Positions 52,792 through 60,298 of a stretch of 64,000 nt of DNA are shown in pieces. The notes under the pieces are model-generated. The model had not been told where the DNA came from, searched no databases, and was given only the letters and a program-made list of their open reading frames with translations. Within the stretch, counting starts at the first letter, position 1. Each line of letters opens with the position of its first letter. The stretch is from positions 1 through 64,000 of the forward strand of contig NZ_RHOT01000010.1 of the NCBI RefSeq assembly GCF_003946675.1. The letters are read 5' to 3'. Both the position numbers and the translations under genes were made by a program. The DNA is from Lapidilactobacillus gannanensis (GTDB taxonomy: Bacteria > Bacillota > Bacilli > Lactobacillales > Lactobacillaceae).

Positions 52792-53319
52792 ATGGATGGT
52801 TCTGGCATCAGCTACTTCGACTGGATGGAACTGATTACTAACACCTACGACGATGCGCTCCAAAAAGCCCACGTCGATCTCAAATTCGGCGATAACAATG
52901 CGCTGCGCAATAAGGAACTAGACTTCGCCTCCGCTGAATGGGAACGGATCAAGTTCTTTAAGCAGCGCCTACCCAACACTGATGACCTCTGCGTTGTGCT
53001 CGAACGCTTCGTGGATCGAATGCCTGAAATGGAGTACGGCCACCGTCGCGAATATCGACTGGCCGTCGCGCATGAAGTCGCGGTGGATCACTGGCTCGTT
53101 GGTAAGGTGTTCGCGCCAGTAGACCGTAAGTACATTCTCGACCGTGAACGCCACCTGGCCGAAGACTACTTCGACCACGACCGGGAACTCGGCGAGTACA
53201 TTGAAACCGACTACGCAAGCTACAAGCGCATCTCCTTGCAACGCCTGTTCACCCAGTTTCTCGATATTTATGATGACTTTTACCGCTGCTACGAAATCAG
53301 AAAGGACAGGGTGACTTAA
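52792..53319 (+). CDS. Hypothetical ICE protein between tcpG and tcpC
   Basis: A 175-residue acidic cytoplasmic-looking protein with helical segments, FDWMELITNTYDDALQKA and YCYEIRKD-like end. No transmembrane helix, no known motif. It starts 10 bp after tcpG and ends 2 bp before tcpC, inside the core transfer operon. Its place between two exported components suggests a structural or regulatory role. I do not recognise it from Tn916. Confidence 0.78.
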   Translation: MDGSGISYFDWMELITNTYDDALQKAHVDLKFGDNNALRNKELDFASAEWERIKFFKQRLPNTDDLCVVLERFVDRMPEMEYGHRREYRLAVAHEVAVDHWLVGKVFAPVDRKYILDRERHLAEDYFDHDRELGEYIETDYASYKRISLQRLFTQFLDIYDDFYRCYEIRKDRVT

Positions 53320-53321
53320 CC

Positions 53322-54245
53322 TTGAGTAAAAATGAAACCAAAAAGAAAGGCTGGTTCAAGAAACAACCAGCCGCACCAAAGCCGCCGAAGATCAAACGGC
53401 GCGGTTTGCGGCGCCCGGTAACCCTACTTTGCTGGGCGGTACTAATCGGCGCTACCAGCTTCGGCGTCTATAAAGACCTGACCGCTATCGACACCCACAC
53501 GATTCATGAAACCCAAGTTATGAAGACTAAGGTGATCGACACTCACGCGTTGGCAACCTTCACCACTGACTTCGCGAAGATCTACTACGCTTGGCAGCCG
53601 AATCATGAAGCGCTGGATCAACGGCAGAAGAACTTGCAACCGTACCTCGTAGAACAACTGCAATCACTGAATGCCGACACCGTGCGCAACGATATTCCAA
53701 CAACTGCCACGGTAAGTGAGGTCAAAGTCTGGGACGTAAGCAAGACCGCCAAAGACACATTCCGCGTACTATTCACAGTGACCCAAGATCTCACCAAGGG
53801 TAAAGACAAAAAGTCCGTGACCAGCACCTACACCATCAACATTATGCAAAACGGCAACGGCGATATGGTAGTCACCAAGAACCCAACCATTGCCGCTGAA
53901 CCAGCGACAGCACGAATCAAGCTACCGGACACACAGTCCGATGATTCGGTAGACAGCGCCACCACAGAAGACGTCACCAAGTTCCTCAAGACGTTCTTCG
54001 CACTTTACCCGCAAAGCGATCGCAACGAACTCAAGTATTACGTCAAGAACGGCGCACGCCCAATCAAACGGAATCTCAAGTTTGTTGAGCTACTCGATCC
54101 AATCTTCAAGCAGACGAAAAACGGTTTAACTGTCACCTTATCTGTAAAATACCTCGACACTGACAACGACATGACCCAGGTTTCGCAATACACTCTGAAC
54201 CTTTCGAAACAAAACAACAACTGGACGATTATCGACGGCATGTAA
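53322..54245 (+). CDS. tcpC: TcpC family conjugation protein
   Basis: A 307-residue bitopic protein. A basic cytoplasmic end, KKKGWFKKQPAAPKPPKIKR, is followed by a helix (about 32-52) and two extracellular NTF2-like domains, as in pCW3 TcpC and Tn916 Orf13, equivalent to VirB8. The TTG start at 53322 is used, with GGGTG upstream. It is the last gene of the transfer operon and is followed by a strong terminator. Confidence 0.93.
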   Translation: MSKNETKKKGWFKKQPAAPKPPKIKRRGLRRPVTLLCWAVLIGATSFGVYKDLTAIDTHTIHETQVMKTKVIDTHALATFTTDFAKIYYAWQPNHEALDQRQKNLQPYLVEQLQSLNADTVRNDIPTTATVSEVKVWDVSKTAKDTFRVLFTVTQDLTKGKDKKSVTSTYTINIMQNGNGDMVVTKNPTIAAEPATARIKLPDTQSDDSVDSATTEDVTKFLKTFFALYPQSDRNELKYYVKNGARPIKRNLKFVELLDPIFKQTKNGLTVTLSVKYLDTDNDMTQVSQYTLNLSKQNNNWTIIDGM

Positions 54246-54249
54246 TGTA

Positions 54250-54318
54250 AAAGAACTCGGCTCAACCACCACGCATTTTTGCGGAATGGTTAAGTCGAGT
54301 TCTTTAGTGCCTTTTTTC
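54250..54318. terminator. Terminator of the transfer operon
   Basis: AAAGAACTCG (54250-54259) pairs with CGAGTTCTTT (54296-54305), and inner AACCA pairs with TGGTT. T-runs lie on both sides. Confidence 0.88.
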
Positions 54319-54428
54319 AAGTATATGTCGTCTGTTTTGAAGTTGCCCTACTAACAATCACGGTAGAATTTACAACAAGACATGATTATCCACACGTTCA
54401 ACTAAAAAGGTGGACAGTTACGACCAAA

Positions 54429-55499
54429 TTATTTCAGCACGCGTACCCCAAACGATGGCATAAAGTAACTTGAAATCGTTGATACACGAACTGTTTCACC
54501 AGGCTTCGGCGCGTCGATAAACTGGTTATTGCCAATGTAGAGCGCATCATGATAAGGGGTACCGCTGTTGCCCCAGAATAAGAGGTCACCGGGCTGAAGA
54601 TTGCTCAAGTTAACGCGCGTACCAGCATACTGCTGGGTGCCTGTCCAGCCACCGATATTCATCCCTAATGCGTGAGAGAACACGTAATACATCAATCCAG
54701 AACAATCAAAACTATTGGGGCCCTTTGCCCCGTATACATACGGCTTCCCTACTTGCTGTCTGGCTAATGCAATTACTGCTGCTGCTTTTGCACTAACCGA
54801 AGTACCAGTTGTACTTTGTGTTACTGTACTTTGTGTTACTGTACTTTGTGTTACTGTACTTTGCGTTGTTGTACTCTGGGCTGTAGCGCTGCGAGTTGAG
54901 CTGCTTTGTGATGCTGCTGTAGAGTTTTGAACTGGTGTTGTCGCGGAAGCTGTGCTTGCCGTTTGAGAAGCGCCGTTGCTTGCTTCCGAAGTCGTCGTTG
55001 ATTGCTTGATTGCAGCAGTTGATACTGCGTTAGTATCACTAACTTCACGGGTACCAGCACTAGCCACCCATGCACCATTGCCAACTTGATACCAAGTATA
55101 TCCGTCAGCTTTTGTCGTGTTGGTGAAGCTAAGGCTTTGACCAGTCGTAAAACTACCAACAATCTGGTACTTTAACCCAGGCCCAGTGCGCTTATTTGAG
55201 CCAGCGATCACCGTAAGCTTTCCGGTGATCGGTTGAGCACCAGCATTGGCAACCCATTGATTATTTGCCAGTTGATACCACGTATAGCCATCAGCTTGTG
55301 CCACAGTTTGATAATTACGATCAGTACCAACCGCTAAACCACCAGTAATTGCAGCGTGAATGGTGGGTGCTTGGCGTACATTTGACGAATACTTCGTGCT
55401 TAAGGTACTTGCATGTACACCATTAGTTTGTGAGAGTGCGATCCCTGCAAGGATCGTTGCGCTGGTCAATCCAATCATTGATAATTTTGTCAATTTCAT
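54429..55499 (-). CDS. Secreted SH3b/NlpC-P60 peptidoglycan hydrolase
   Basis: A 356-residue secreted enzyme. Signal peptide 1-30, two SH3-like wall-binding domains with repeated phrase ADGYTWYQLANNQWVANAG and ADGYTWYQVGNGAWVASAG, a Ser/Thr/Gln-rich linker with tandem TVTQS repeats, and a C-terminal NlpC/P60 domain (Cys in NSFDCSGLMYYVF, His in PYHDALYIG). It cleaves stem peptides in the wall. It is distinct from the membrane-anchored TcpG of the transfer module. First of the minus-strand cargo genes from the left. Confidence 0.93.
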   Translation of the reverse strand: MKLTKLSMIGLTSATILAGIALSQTNGVHASTLSTKYSSNVRQAPTIHAAITGGLAVGTDRNYQTVAQADGYTWYQLANNQWVANAGAQPITGKLTVIAGSNKRTGPGLKYQIVGSFTTGQSLSFTNTTKADGYTWYQVGNGAWVASAGTREVSDTNAVSTAAIKQSTTTSEASNGASQTASTASATTPVQNSTAASQSSSTRSATAQSTTTQSTVTQSTVTQSTVTQSTTGTSVSAKAAAVIALARQQVGKPYVYGAKGPNSFDCSGLMYYVFSHALGMNIGGWTGTQQYAGTRVNLSNLQPGDLLFWGNSGTPYHDALYIGNNQFIDAPKPGETVRVSTISSYFMPSFGVRVLK

Positions 55500-55705
55500 A
55501 TTGTCTGTTCCTCCCGAGTGAAGATATCACTTGCACTTGCCATGATGTCATATTAGCCAACGATTGTGGAGAATCGGTGTAGACCCGATTACCGTCATGT
55601 AACAAAGCCAGCACTTACATGACAAATTCATTCCATCGAAAAAAATACGCTGCCGGTTTATCTCGGCAACGCATCGATTGATTACTAACTTGTCTTGTTC
55701 ATTCA

Positions 55706-56293
55706 TTAATTCGTCAAATTGATCTTAGGTGTTTGGCGGGCGTCATGCGTCGACTTAAATAACGGCTTCAACTTAAAGCCCAGTAGTTGAGCAGTTATAT
55801 TCCTCGGAAAGGTACTGAGCAAACGATTGTATTGCGTAGCTTCACTGATGTAACTTGATCGCGATATTGCTATCTGATTTTCAGCAGCCACCAGGTTAGT
55901 CATTAACCCGCTAACTGATTTCTGTGACCCTAACTGAGGATACTGCTCTTGAATCACACTAACTAAGGTCACAACCTGTTGATTCAGCTGACGGTCTGCA
56001 TTGGCTTTGGCTACGGTACTGTTTGCATCATGATATGCTGAACGCGCCTTCGCAATCCCAATAAACACTTTTGTTTCATCTTTCATCTGTCCTTTAACGA
56101 CGGCGACTAAGTTGGGAATCAAGTCAGACCGTCGTTGCATTGCAACCGCTACTTTGCTCCAGCTCGCATCTACTGATTGCTTCTTCTGCTGCAGTGTATT
56201 ATACTGCCTGATTGCCACAAGCGTCCCCATCGCCAACAGGATGATGAGGGCAATGCCGATGATGAATTTTGGCTTCAAATGAATATTCTTCAA
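55706..56293 (-). CDS. LemA family protein
   Basis: A 195-residue protein with one N-terminal helix (residues 9-28) and a LemA helical domain (VDASWSKVAVAMQRRSDLIPN, then AENQIAISRSSYISEATQYN). LemA proteins sit in the membrane with an extracytoplasmic helical bundle and work with small partner membrane proteins. It starts 15 bp after the membrane protein gene stop. Confidence 0.93.
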   Translation of the reverse strand: MKNIHLKPKFIIGIALIILLAMGTLVAIRQYNTLQQKKQSVDASWSKVAVAMQRRSDLIPNLVAVVKGQMKDETKVFIGIAKARSAYHDANSTVAKANADRQLNQQVVTLVSVIQEQYPQLGSQKSVSGLMTNLVAAENQIAISRSSYISEATQYNRLLSTFPRNITAQLLGFKLKPLFKSTHDARQTPKINLTN

Positions 56294-56308
56294 TCATCTC
56301 GCTACCCT

Positions 56309-56809
56309 TCAACAACCCATGGATCCAGACCCGGAAGAGCCTTGTTCGATTGAGACCTGCTCACTCACTCGCGTTTGTAATACGCCACGCAACGAGTCAA
56401 CATCACCTGAGAAAACCAACTGAATACGTTGATGTTTATCCGTGATAAATTGCCCCAGCACTCGACCACCACGGCTGGTTTGCGCAAAAGGTGTCAAACG
56501 AATCTCCGTGATATGTTTGAAGTCAATACGCCGACGCAGGCCAAAACTCTGACTGATCAAAAAATTCTTGCCTAACCCACCAACGCCAAAGATGATGTTG
56601 ATCATGATAAACAAAGCGAGAAAGATGGCATAATCCAAACGACCACCGATTTGACCGTTGACCAACCACATTAGAAAGAACGCTCCCATCAAAACCGAAG
56701 TAATGCTATAGTTAGCCCGGACATCAATTTTCGCTTGCCAATAGATGTAATACACGGCAAGTCCGAAAAACACGACATTTGCCGTATCGATCAATATTAC
56801 ACTGAACAT
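56309..56809 (-). CDS. Membrane protein partner of LemA, unknown
   Basis: A 166-residue protein with four N-terminal helices and a cytoplasmic beta-rich part (FGLRRRIDFKHITEIRL), ending in a Ser/Gly-rich tail with a terminal Cys (GSSGSGSMGC). No family recognised with confidence. Tight linkage to LemA suggests they act together. Confidence 0.8.
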   Translation of the reverse strand: MFSVILIDTANVVFFGLAVYYIYWQAKIDVRANYSITSVLMGAFFLMWLVNGQIGGRLDYAIFLALFIMINIIFGVGGLGKNFLISQSFGLRRRIDFKHITEIRLTPFAQTSRGGRVLGQFITDKHQRIQLVFSGDVDSLRGVLQTRVSEQVSIEQGSSGSGSMGC

Positions 56810-56826
56810 AATAAAGTCCCTCCAAT

Positions 56827-57027
56827 CTATGCGACAACACTGGCATCACCGAATAAGTTGACTAAGGCCATGGGTTTCAATGTACGATCAGCGATAACTG
56901 TCGCATTACTGGAATCAAAGTCCAAGGTGACGGTATCAACTCCGATCACGTCATGCAACGTGAAAAAGATGCTTTTGACTCGCCATTCACAACACATGCT
57001 AGTGAAATGTAAGACTATTTTACGCAT
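56827..57027 (-). CDS. HMA-like small protein with altered metal site
   Basis: A 66-residue protein with the beta-alpha-beta-beta-alpha-beta pattern of CopZ-type heavy-metal-associated domains: KIVLHFTSM, then VGVDTVTLDF-like strands. The usual GMxCxxC reads TSMCCEWRV, so only two adjacent cysteines remain. Copper handling is likely from the neighbouring ATPase, but the binding mode must differ. Confidence 0.65.
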   Translation of the reverse strand: MRKIVLHFTSMCCEWRVKSIFFTLHDVIGVDTVTLDFDSSNATVIADRTLKPMALVNLFGDASVVA

Positions 57028-57039
57028 AATCTGCTCACC

Positions 57040-57852
57040 TCATTCAGCCAAATCAGCCCATTCAACATTATGCCTACGCCGTACAACAATCAGTACAATC
57101 GCCGTAATCACTAAAATCACCGAAAGTACTTGTGATACTCGGATATCGCCAATTAAATATAAGCTATCAGTGCGCATCCCTTCAATGAACATCCGCCCAG
57201 TACCGTACCAAATCAGATAGGCAAGAAACAGCTCGCCGCGCCGAAAAAGCTGTTTACGATGGCGTAATGCTAAAAACAGTATCACTCCGGTCAAGCTCCA
57301 CAATGATTCATACAAGAACGTGGGTTGTCGATAAGCACCATCGATCCACATTTGCCGAATAATAAAGTCCGGTAAGTGTAAACCACGCAAGAACGCTAAC
57401 GTCGTCACTGCACCATGAGCTTCTTGATTCATGAAGTTACCCCAACGGCCAATTGACTGTGCCATTAACACCGCCGGAGCTAGTACATCTAACATTTGCC
57501 AAAGCGAAACGTGATGCTTGCGCGCCACCAATATCGCCACTAAAAATCCGCCAATCAAGCCACCATAGATTGCAATACCACCATGCCAGATGGCAATGAT
57601 TTCAGCGGGATTATTCCGGTAACTGGACCACTCGAAGACGACGTAGTAAATGCGCGCACTGATAATCCCAACCGGTAACCCCCACAAGATCAAATCGTCG
57701 AAAAGTTCACTATCGATATGTTGGCGTTTCGCTTCTCTTTGCACCATTGCATAAGCCACGATGACACCAGTCACAATAATCAAGCCATACCAACGAATCG
57801 TAAACGGGCCAAATTGAAGGGCAATTGGATTAAGACTACCGATGATCATCAC
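57040..57852 (-). CDS. lgt: Prolipoprotein diacylglyceryl transferase, element copy
   Basis: A 270-residue polytopic enzyme that transfers diacylglycerol to the lipobox Cys of prolipoproteins. The Lgt signature GRWGNFMNQEAHG is present, as is the FTIRWYGLIIV opening. Length normal. A second lgt is expected on the chromosome. It overlaps the histidine kinase gene by 17 bp. Confidence 0.96.
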   Translation of the reverse strand: MMIIGSLNPIALQFGPFTIRWYGLIIVTGVIVAYAMVQREAKRQHIDSELFDDLILWGLPVGIISARIYYVVFEWSSYRNNPAEIIAIWHGGIAIYGGLIGGFLVAILVARKHHVSLWQMLDVLAPAVLMAQSIGRWGNFMNQEAHGAVTTLAFLRGLHLPDFIIRQMWIDGAYRQPTFLYESLWSLTGVILFLALRHRKQLFRRGELFLAYLIWYGTGRMFIEGMRTDSLYLIGDIRVSQVLSVILVITAIVLIVVRRRHNVEWADLAE

Positions 57853-59194
57853 CTCCTTGAATGGGCAATTTAACTGTAAACGTGCTGCCCTTCATCAACT
57901 GACTATCAACCTTGACTGCACCACCATGTGCGGCAACAATTGTTTTCACCATCGCCAAGCCGATCCCCTGACCGCCGTTGCGACTTGAACGTGCCGGGTC
58001 GGCCATATAGAAATGGTCAAAAATATGCACCAATTCTTTGGCGTCGATTCCAATACCAGAATCGATAACTTGAATCACGGCATTGGCAGATTCTTGCATT
58101 AAACGCACCTGAATCGTGGCACCAAAGTCAGAGAACTTCGATGCGTTGGTCAAGAGGTTGAGCAAGACTTGCCGTAGCTTTTCTTCATCACCATACATCA
58201 TGATCTTGCGCGTCGCGACTGTGATACGCTGCTGCTTGGCCTCCAATTTCGCTTGGAAGTTCTGAGTGACTGCATCAACCATTGCGCCTATGTCAAAGCG
58301 GGCTTTGTGTAATTGATCCGCATCGGTTTCGATGGAAGCAATCAATTCAATATTCTTAATCAAATGAGTCAAACGGATCACTTCCTCATCCATATTTTGT
58401 AGCCGTTCGGTTGAAATTTCCCACACGCCATCAATCATCGCTTCCAGCGTCCCTTGTAACATCGTCAATGGTGTTCGTAATTCGTGCGCGATATCGGAGG
58501 ATAGCTGCTCACGGGTTTCCTGCTGACGATTCAATTGACCTGATAGTGCATTGACAGACTCCAATAAAGTAATGATCTCGGTGATGCGAGTATTCGCCGG
58601 AAGCGGCTGTTGATAGTTTCCTGTCGCCACTTTACCCGTAAAAGCAACAACCCGTTTGATTGGCGCAGTCAGGCGTCCTGCCAGCCACCAAGCAATCACG
58701 ATGGTCACCATGAATGTGATGACCGCAATGGTAATCAAGCTAGTTTTCAATTCACTGACATATTCAACGTCGTGGCGTCCATAACCCAAAGGATCATATC
58801 CGGAGAATACAGCGTTGGCGACCACTTTGCCTTGGATACGAATCGATTCGGTGTGTTTGCGGTCAAACCCGGTGCTAACAGACTGCTGCTGTTTGGCAGT
58901 CGGTCGCATCAGAATGCGCCCATCAGGCGCGTAAATCGTCACTAGCACACCGGCCCGATAGCCAGTATTGCGAATCTCCCGTAATTGCTTGGCCTGCCAT
59001 TGATCATGGTTGTTTACATAGCTCAACGCAATTTGTTGCCGTATGGTGACCAAAGTCGTGCTGTTGCGTTGTGTCACATATTTGTCAAAGTGATCATTGG
59101 TTAGCGCCACCGTTACCAGGCTAACGGCACCGATGATCAATACAATCACAGTGGTAAAAATCAATAACAATTGCGTCCGCAACGACATTTTCAT
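57836..59194 (-). CDS. Sensor histidine kinase
   Basis: A 452-residue kinase with helices at about 9-29 and 153-172, an extracellular sensor between them, a HAMP domain (173-226), a dimerisation domain with the phospho-acceptor in SSDIAHELRTPLTMLQ, and a HATPase domain with N box NLLTNASKFS, DSGIGID and GGQGIGLAM. It is paired with the response regulator by a 4-bp overlap. The signal is unknown. Copper is plausible given the locus. Confidence 0.95.
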   Translation of the reverse strand: MKMSLRTQLLLIFTTVIVLIIGAVSLVTVALTNDHFDKYVTQRNSTTLVTIRQQIALSYVNNHDQWQAKQLREIRNTGYRAGVLVTIYAPDGRILMRPTAKQQQSVSTGFDRKHTESIRIQGKVVANAVFSGYDPLGYGRHDVEYVSELKTSLITIAVITFMVTIVIAWWLAGRLTAPIKRVVAFTGKVATGNYQQPLPANTRITEIITLLESVNALSGQLNRQQETREQLSSDIAHELRTPLTMLQGTLEAMIDGVWEISTERLQNMDEEVIRLTHLIKNIELIASIETDADQLHKARFDIGAMVDAVTQNFQAKLEAKQQRITVATRKIMMYGDEEKLRQVLLNLLTNASKFSDFGATIQVRLMQESANAVIQVIDSGIGIDAKELVHIFDHFYMADPARSSRNGGQGIGLAMVKTIVAAHGGAVKVDSQLMKGSTFTVKLPIQGGDDHR

Positions 59195-59874
59195 GCAGAA
59201 ACCTCAGTAAAAAAGTATCCACTGCCCGTGGCAGTTTTGATATAGTGAGGGCTTTTAGGATCAACTTCCAACTTCTTACGCAAATTTTTGATGTGCGAGT
59301 CAATCATGCGATCCATTCCTTCATAATCGATCCCGCGCGTCGTTTGGATCAATTGCTCGCGAGAAAAGATTTGTTTAGGATGACGGATCATGACTTCTAA
59401 CAAATCAAATTCAGTCTTGGTTAATTCAATTGTTTCTCCATGGCAGCGCACCTCCCGCGTCATCAAGTTGACCTTGATTTTGCCATCATCAGTGCAGATT
59501 TCGTCAGCGTGATTTGGAACTTGGCGACGTAAAACCGATTCTACCCTCGCAACTAAAATACGTGGACTAAACGGCTTAATGATATAGTCATCTGCACCAG
59601 TACGTAAACCCTTGATCACATCAGCCTCACTGGAACGAGCCGTTAACATGATGATTGGGACATGCCGAGTTTCACGCAGCAACTGGGCAACTTCAAGTCC
59701 ATTCATATCTGGTAACATCAAATCAAGCACCACCAAGTCCACGTCATGTGACTGTGCCATTGCCAGGGCTTGCGTGCCACTATCAGTAGATTCGACCATA
59801 TACCCCGCCTTTTGCAAATACGCGGTCACAATTTCAACGATTTTCGGCTCGTCATCAACGACTAATACTTTCAT
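59191..59874 (-). CDS. OmpR-family response regulator
   Basis: A 227-residue regulator with receiver domain (acidic pair DD at 7-8, phospho-Asp51 in VVLDLMLPDMNG, Lys near 100 in YIIKPFSP) and a C-terminal winged helix (QTTRGIDYEGMDRMIDSHIK). It pairs with the downstream kinase. Likely target is the operon around copB. Confidence 0.95.
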   Translation of the reverse strand: MKVLVVDDEPKIVEIVTAYLQKAGYMVESTDSGTQALAMAQSHDVDLVVLDLMLPDMNGLEVAQLLRETRHVPIIMLTARSSEADVIKGLRTGADDYIIKPFSPRILVARVESVLRRQVPNHADEICTDDGKIKVNLMTREVRCHGETIELTKTEFDLLEVMIRHPKQIFSREQLIQTTRGIDYEGMDRMIDSHIKNLRKKLEVDPKSPHYIKTATGSGYFFTEVSA

Positions 59875-59903
59875 CGGGACCTCCTGCTGCTTTGACGAAT
59901 TGA

Positions 59904-60044
59904 TTATTCGTCGTTTTCGTCATCATCTTCATCAACGTGTTTCTTAGCGTGATCATGGCCGTGTCCGCCATGCATACCAGGCATCATAAACATCATTACA
60001 CCGTGAATCGCCAACATCGCGATCAGAAATATCCAAGTCGTCAT
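59904..60044 (-). CDS. 46-residue His/Met-rich membrane peptide
   Basis: Reads MTTWIFLIAMLAIHGVMMFM, then PGMHGGHGHDH and an acidic tail DEDDDENDE. AAAAGGAG precedes the ATG. One membrane helix, then a His/Met cluster able to bind copper or silver. Similar to the next peptide. Too short for ordinary gene calling. Confidence 0.75.
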   Translation of the reverse strand: MTTWIFLIAMLAIHGVMMFMMPGMHGGHGHDHAKKHVDEDDDENDE

Positions 60045-60071
60045 AGATTGCTCCTTTTGTGTTTACAAGAA

Positions 60072-60167
60072 TTAAAGGTCATGATGCGAATGGCCCTTGT
60101 GCATGAATAACATCATCACACCATGCATGGCCAGACATGCAACTAAAAAGATAATCAATGTCCACAT
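60072..60167 (-). CDS. 31-residue His/Met-containing membrane peptide
   Basis: Reads MWTLIIFLVACLAMHGVMML, then FMHKGHSHHD. AAGGAG precedes the ATG. Shares the AMHGVMM/AIHGVMM core and the His-rich end with the 46-residue peptide, so they are probably paralogues. Confidence 0.7.
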   Translation of the reverse strand: MWTLIIFLVACLAMHGVMMLFMHKGHSHHDL

Positions 60168-60192
60168 AATGAATCACTCCTTATCTGTGGGT

Positions 60193-60288
60193 CTAACGTA
60201 AATATTGAAATAGCCACCAAGCATTTACCAGAAGCACCGTTACCACGAAGCTGACTAATACCGCCACTGCTTTTTTTGAACTGGTCAT
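60193..60288 (-). CDS. 31-residue single-helix membrane peptide
   Basis: Reads MTSSKKAVAVLVSFVVTVLL, then VNAWWLFQYLR. GAGGTGAACGA precedes the ATG. One helix with aromatic end, no His/Met cluster. It starts 11 bp after the copB stop and is thus in the same operon. Confidence 0.65.
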   Translation of the reverse strand: MTSSKKAVAVLVSFVVTVLLVNAWWLFQYLR

Positions 60289-60298
60289 TTCGTTCACC

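Noticed and set aside
54795-54870. Tandem repeats as a possible CRISPR array
   Set aside because: Units are 15 bp with no spacers and they are in frame inside a secreted protein's linker.
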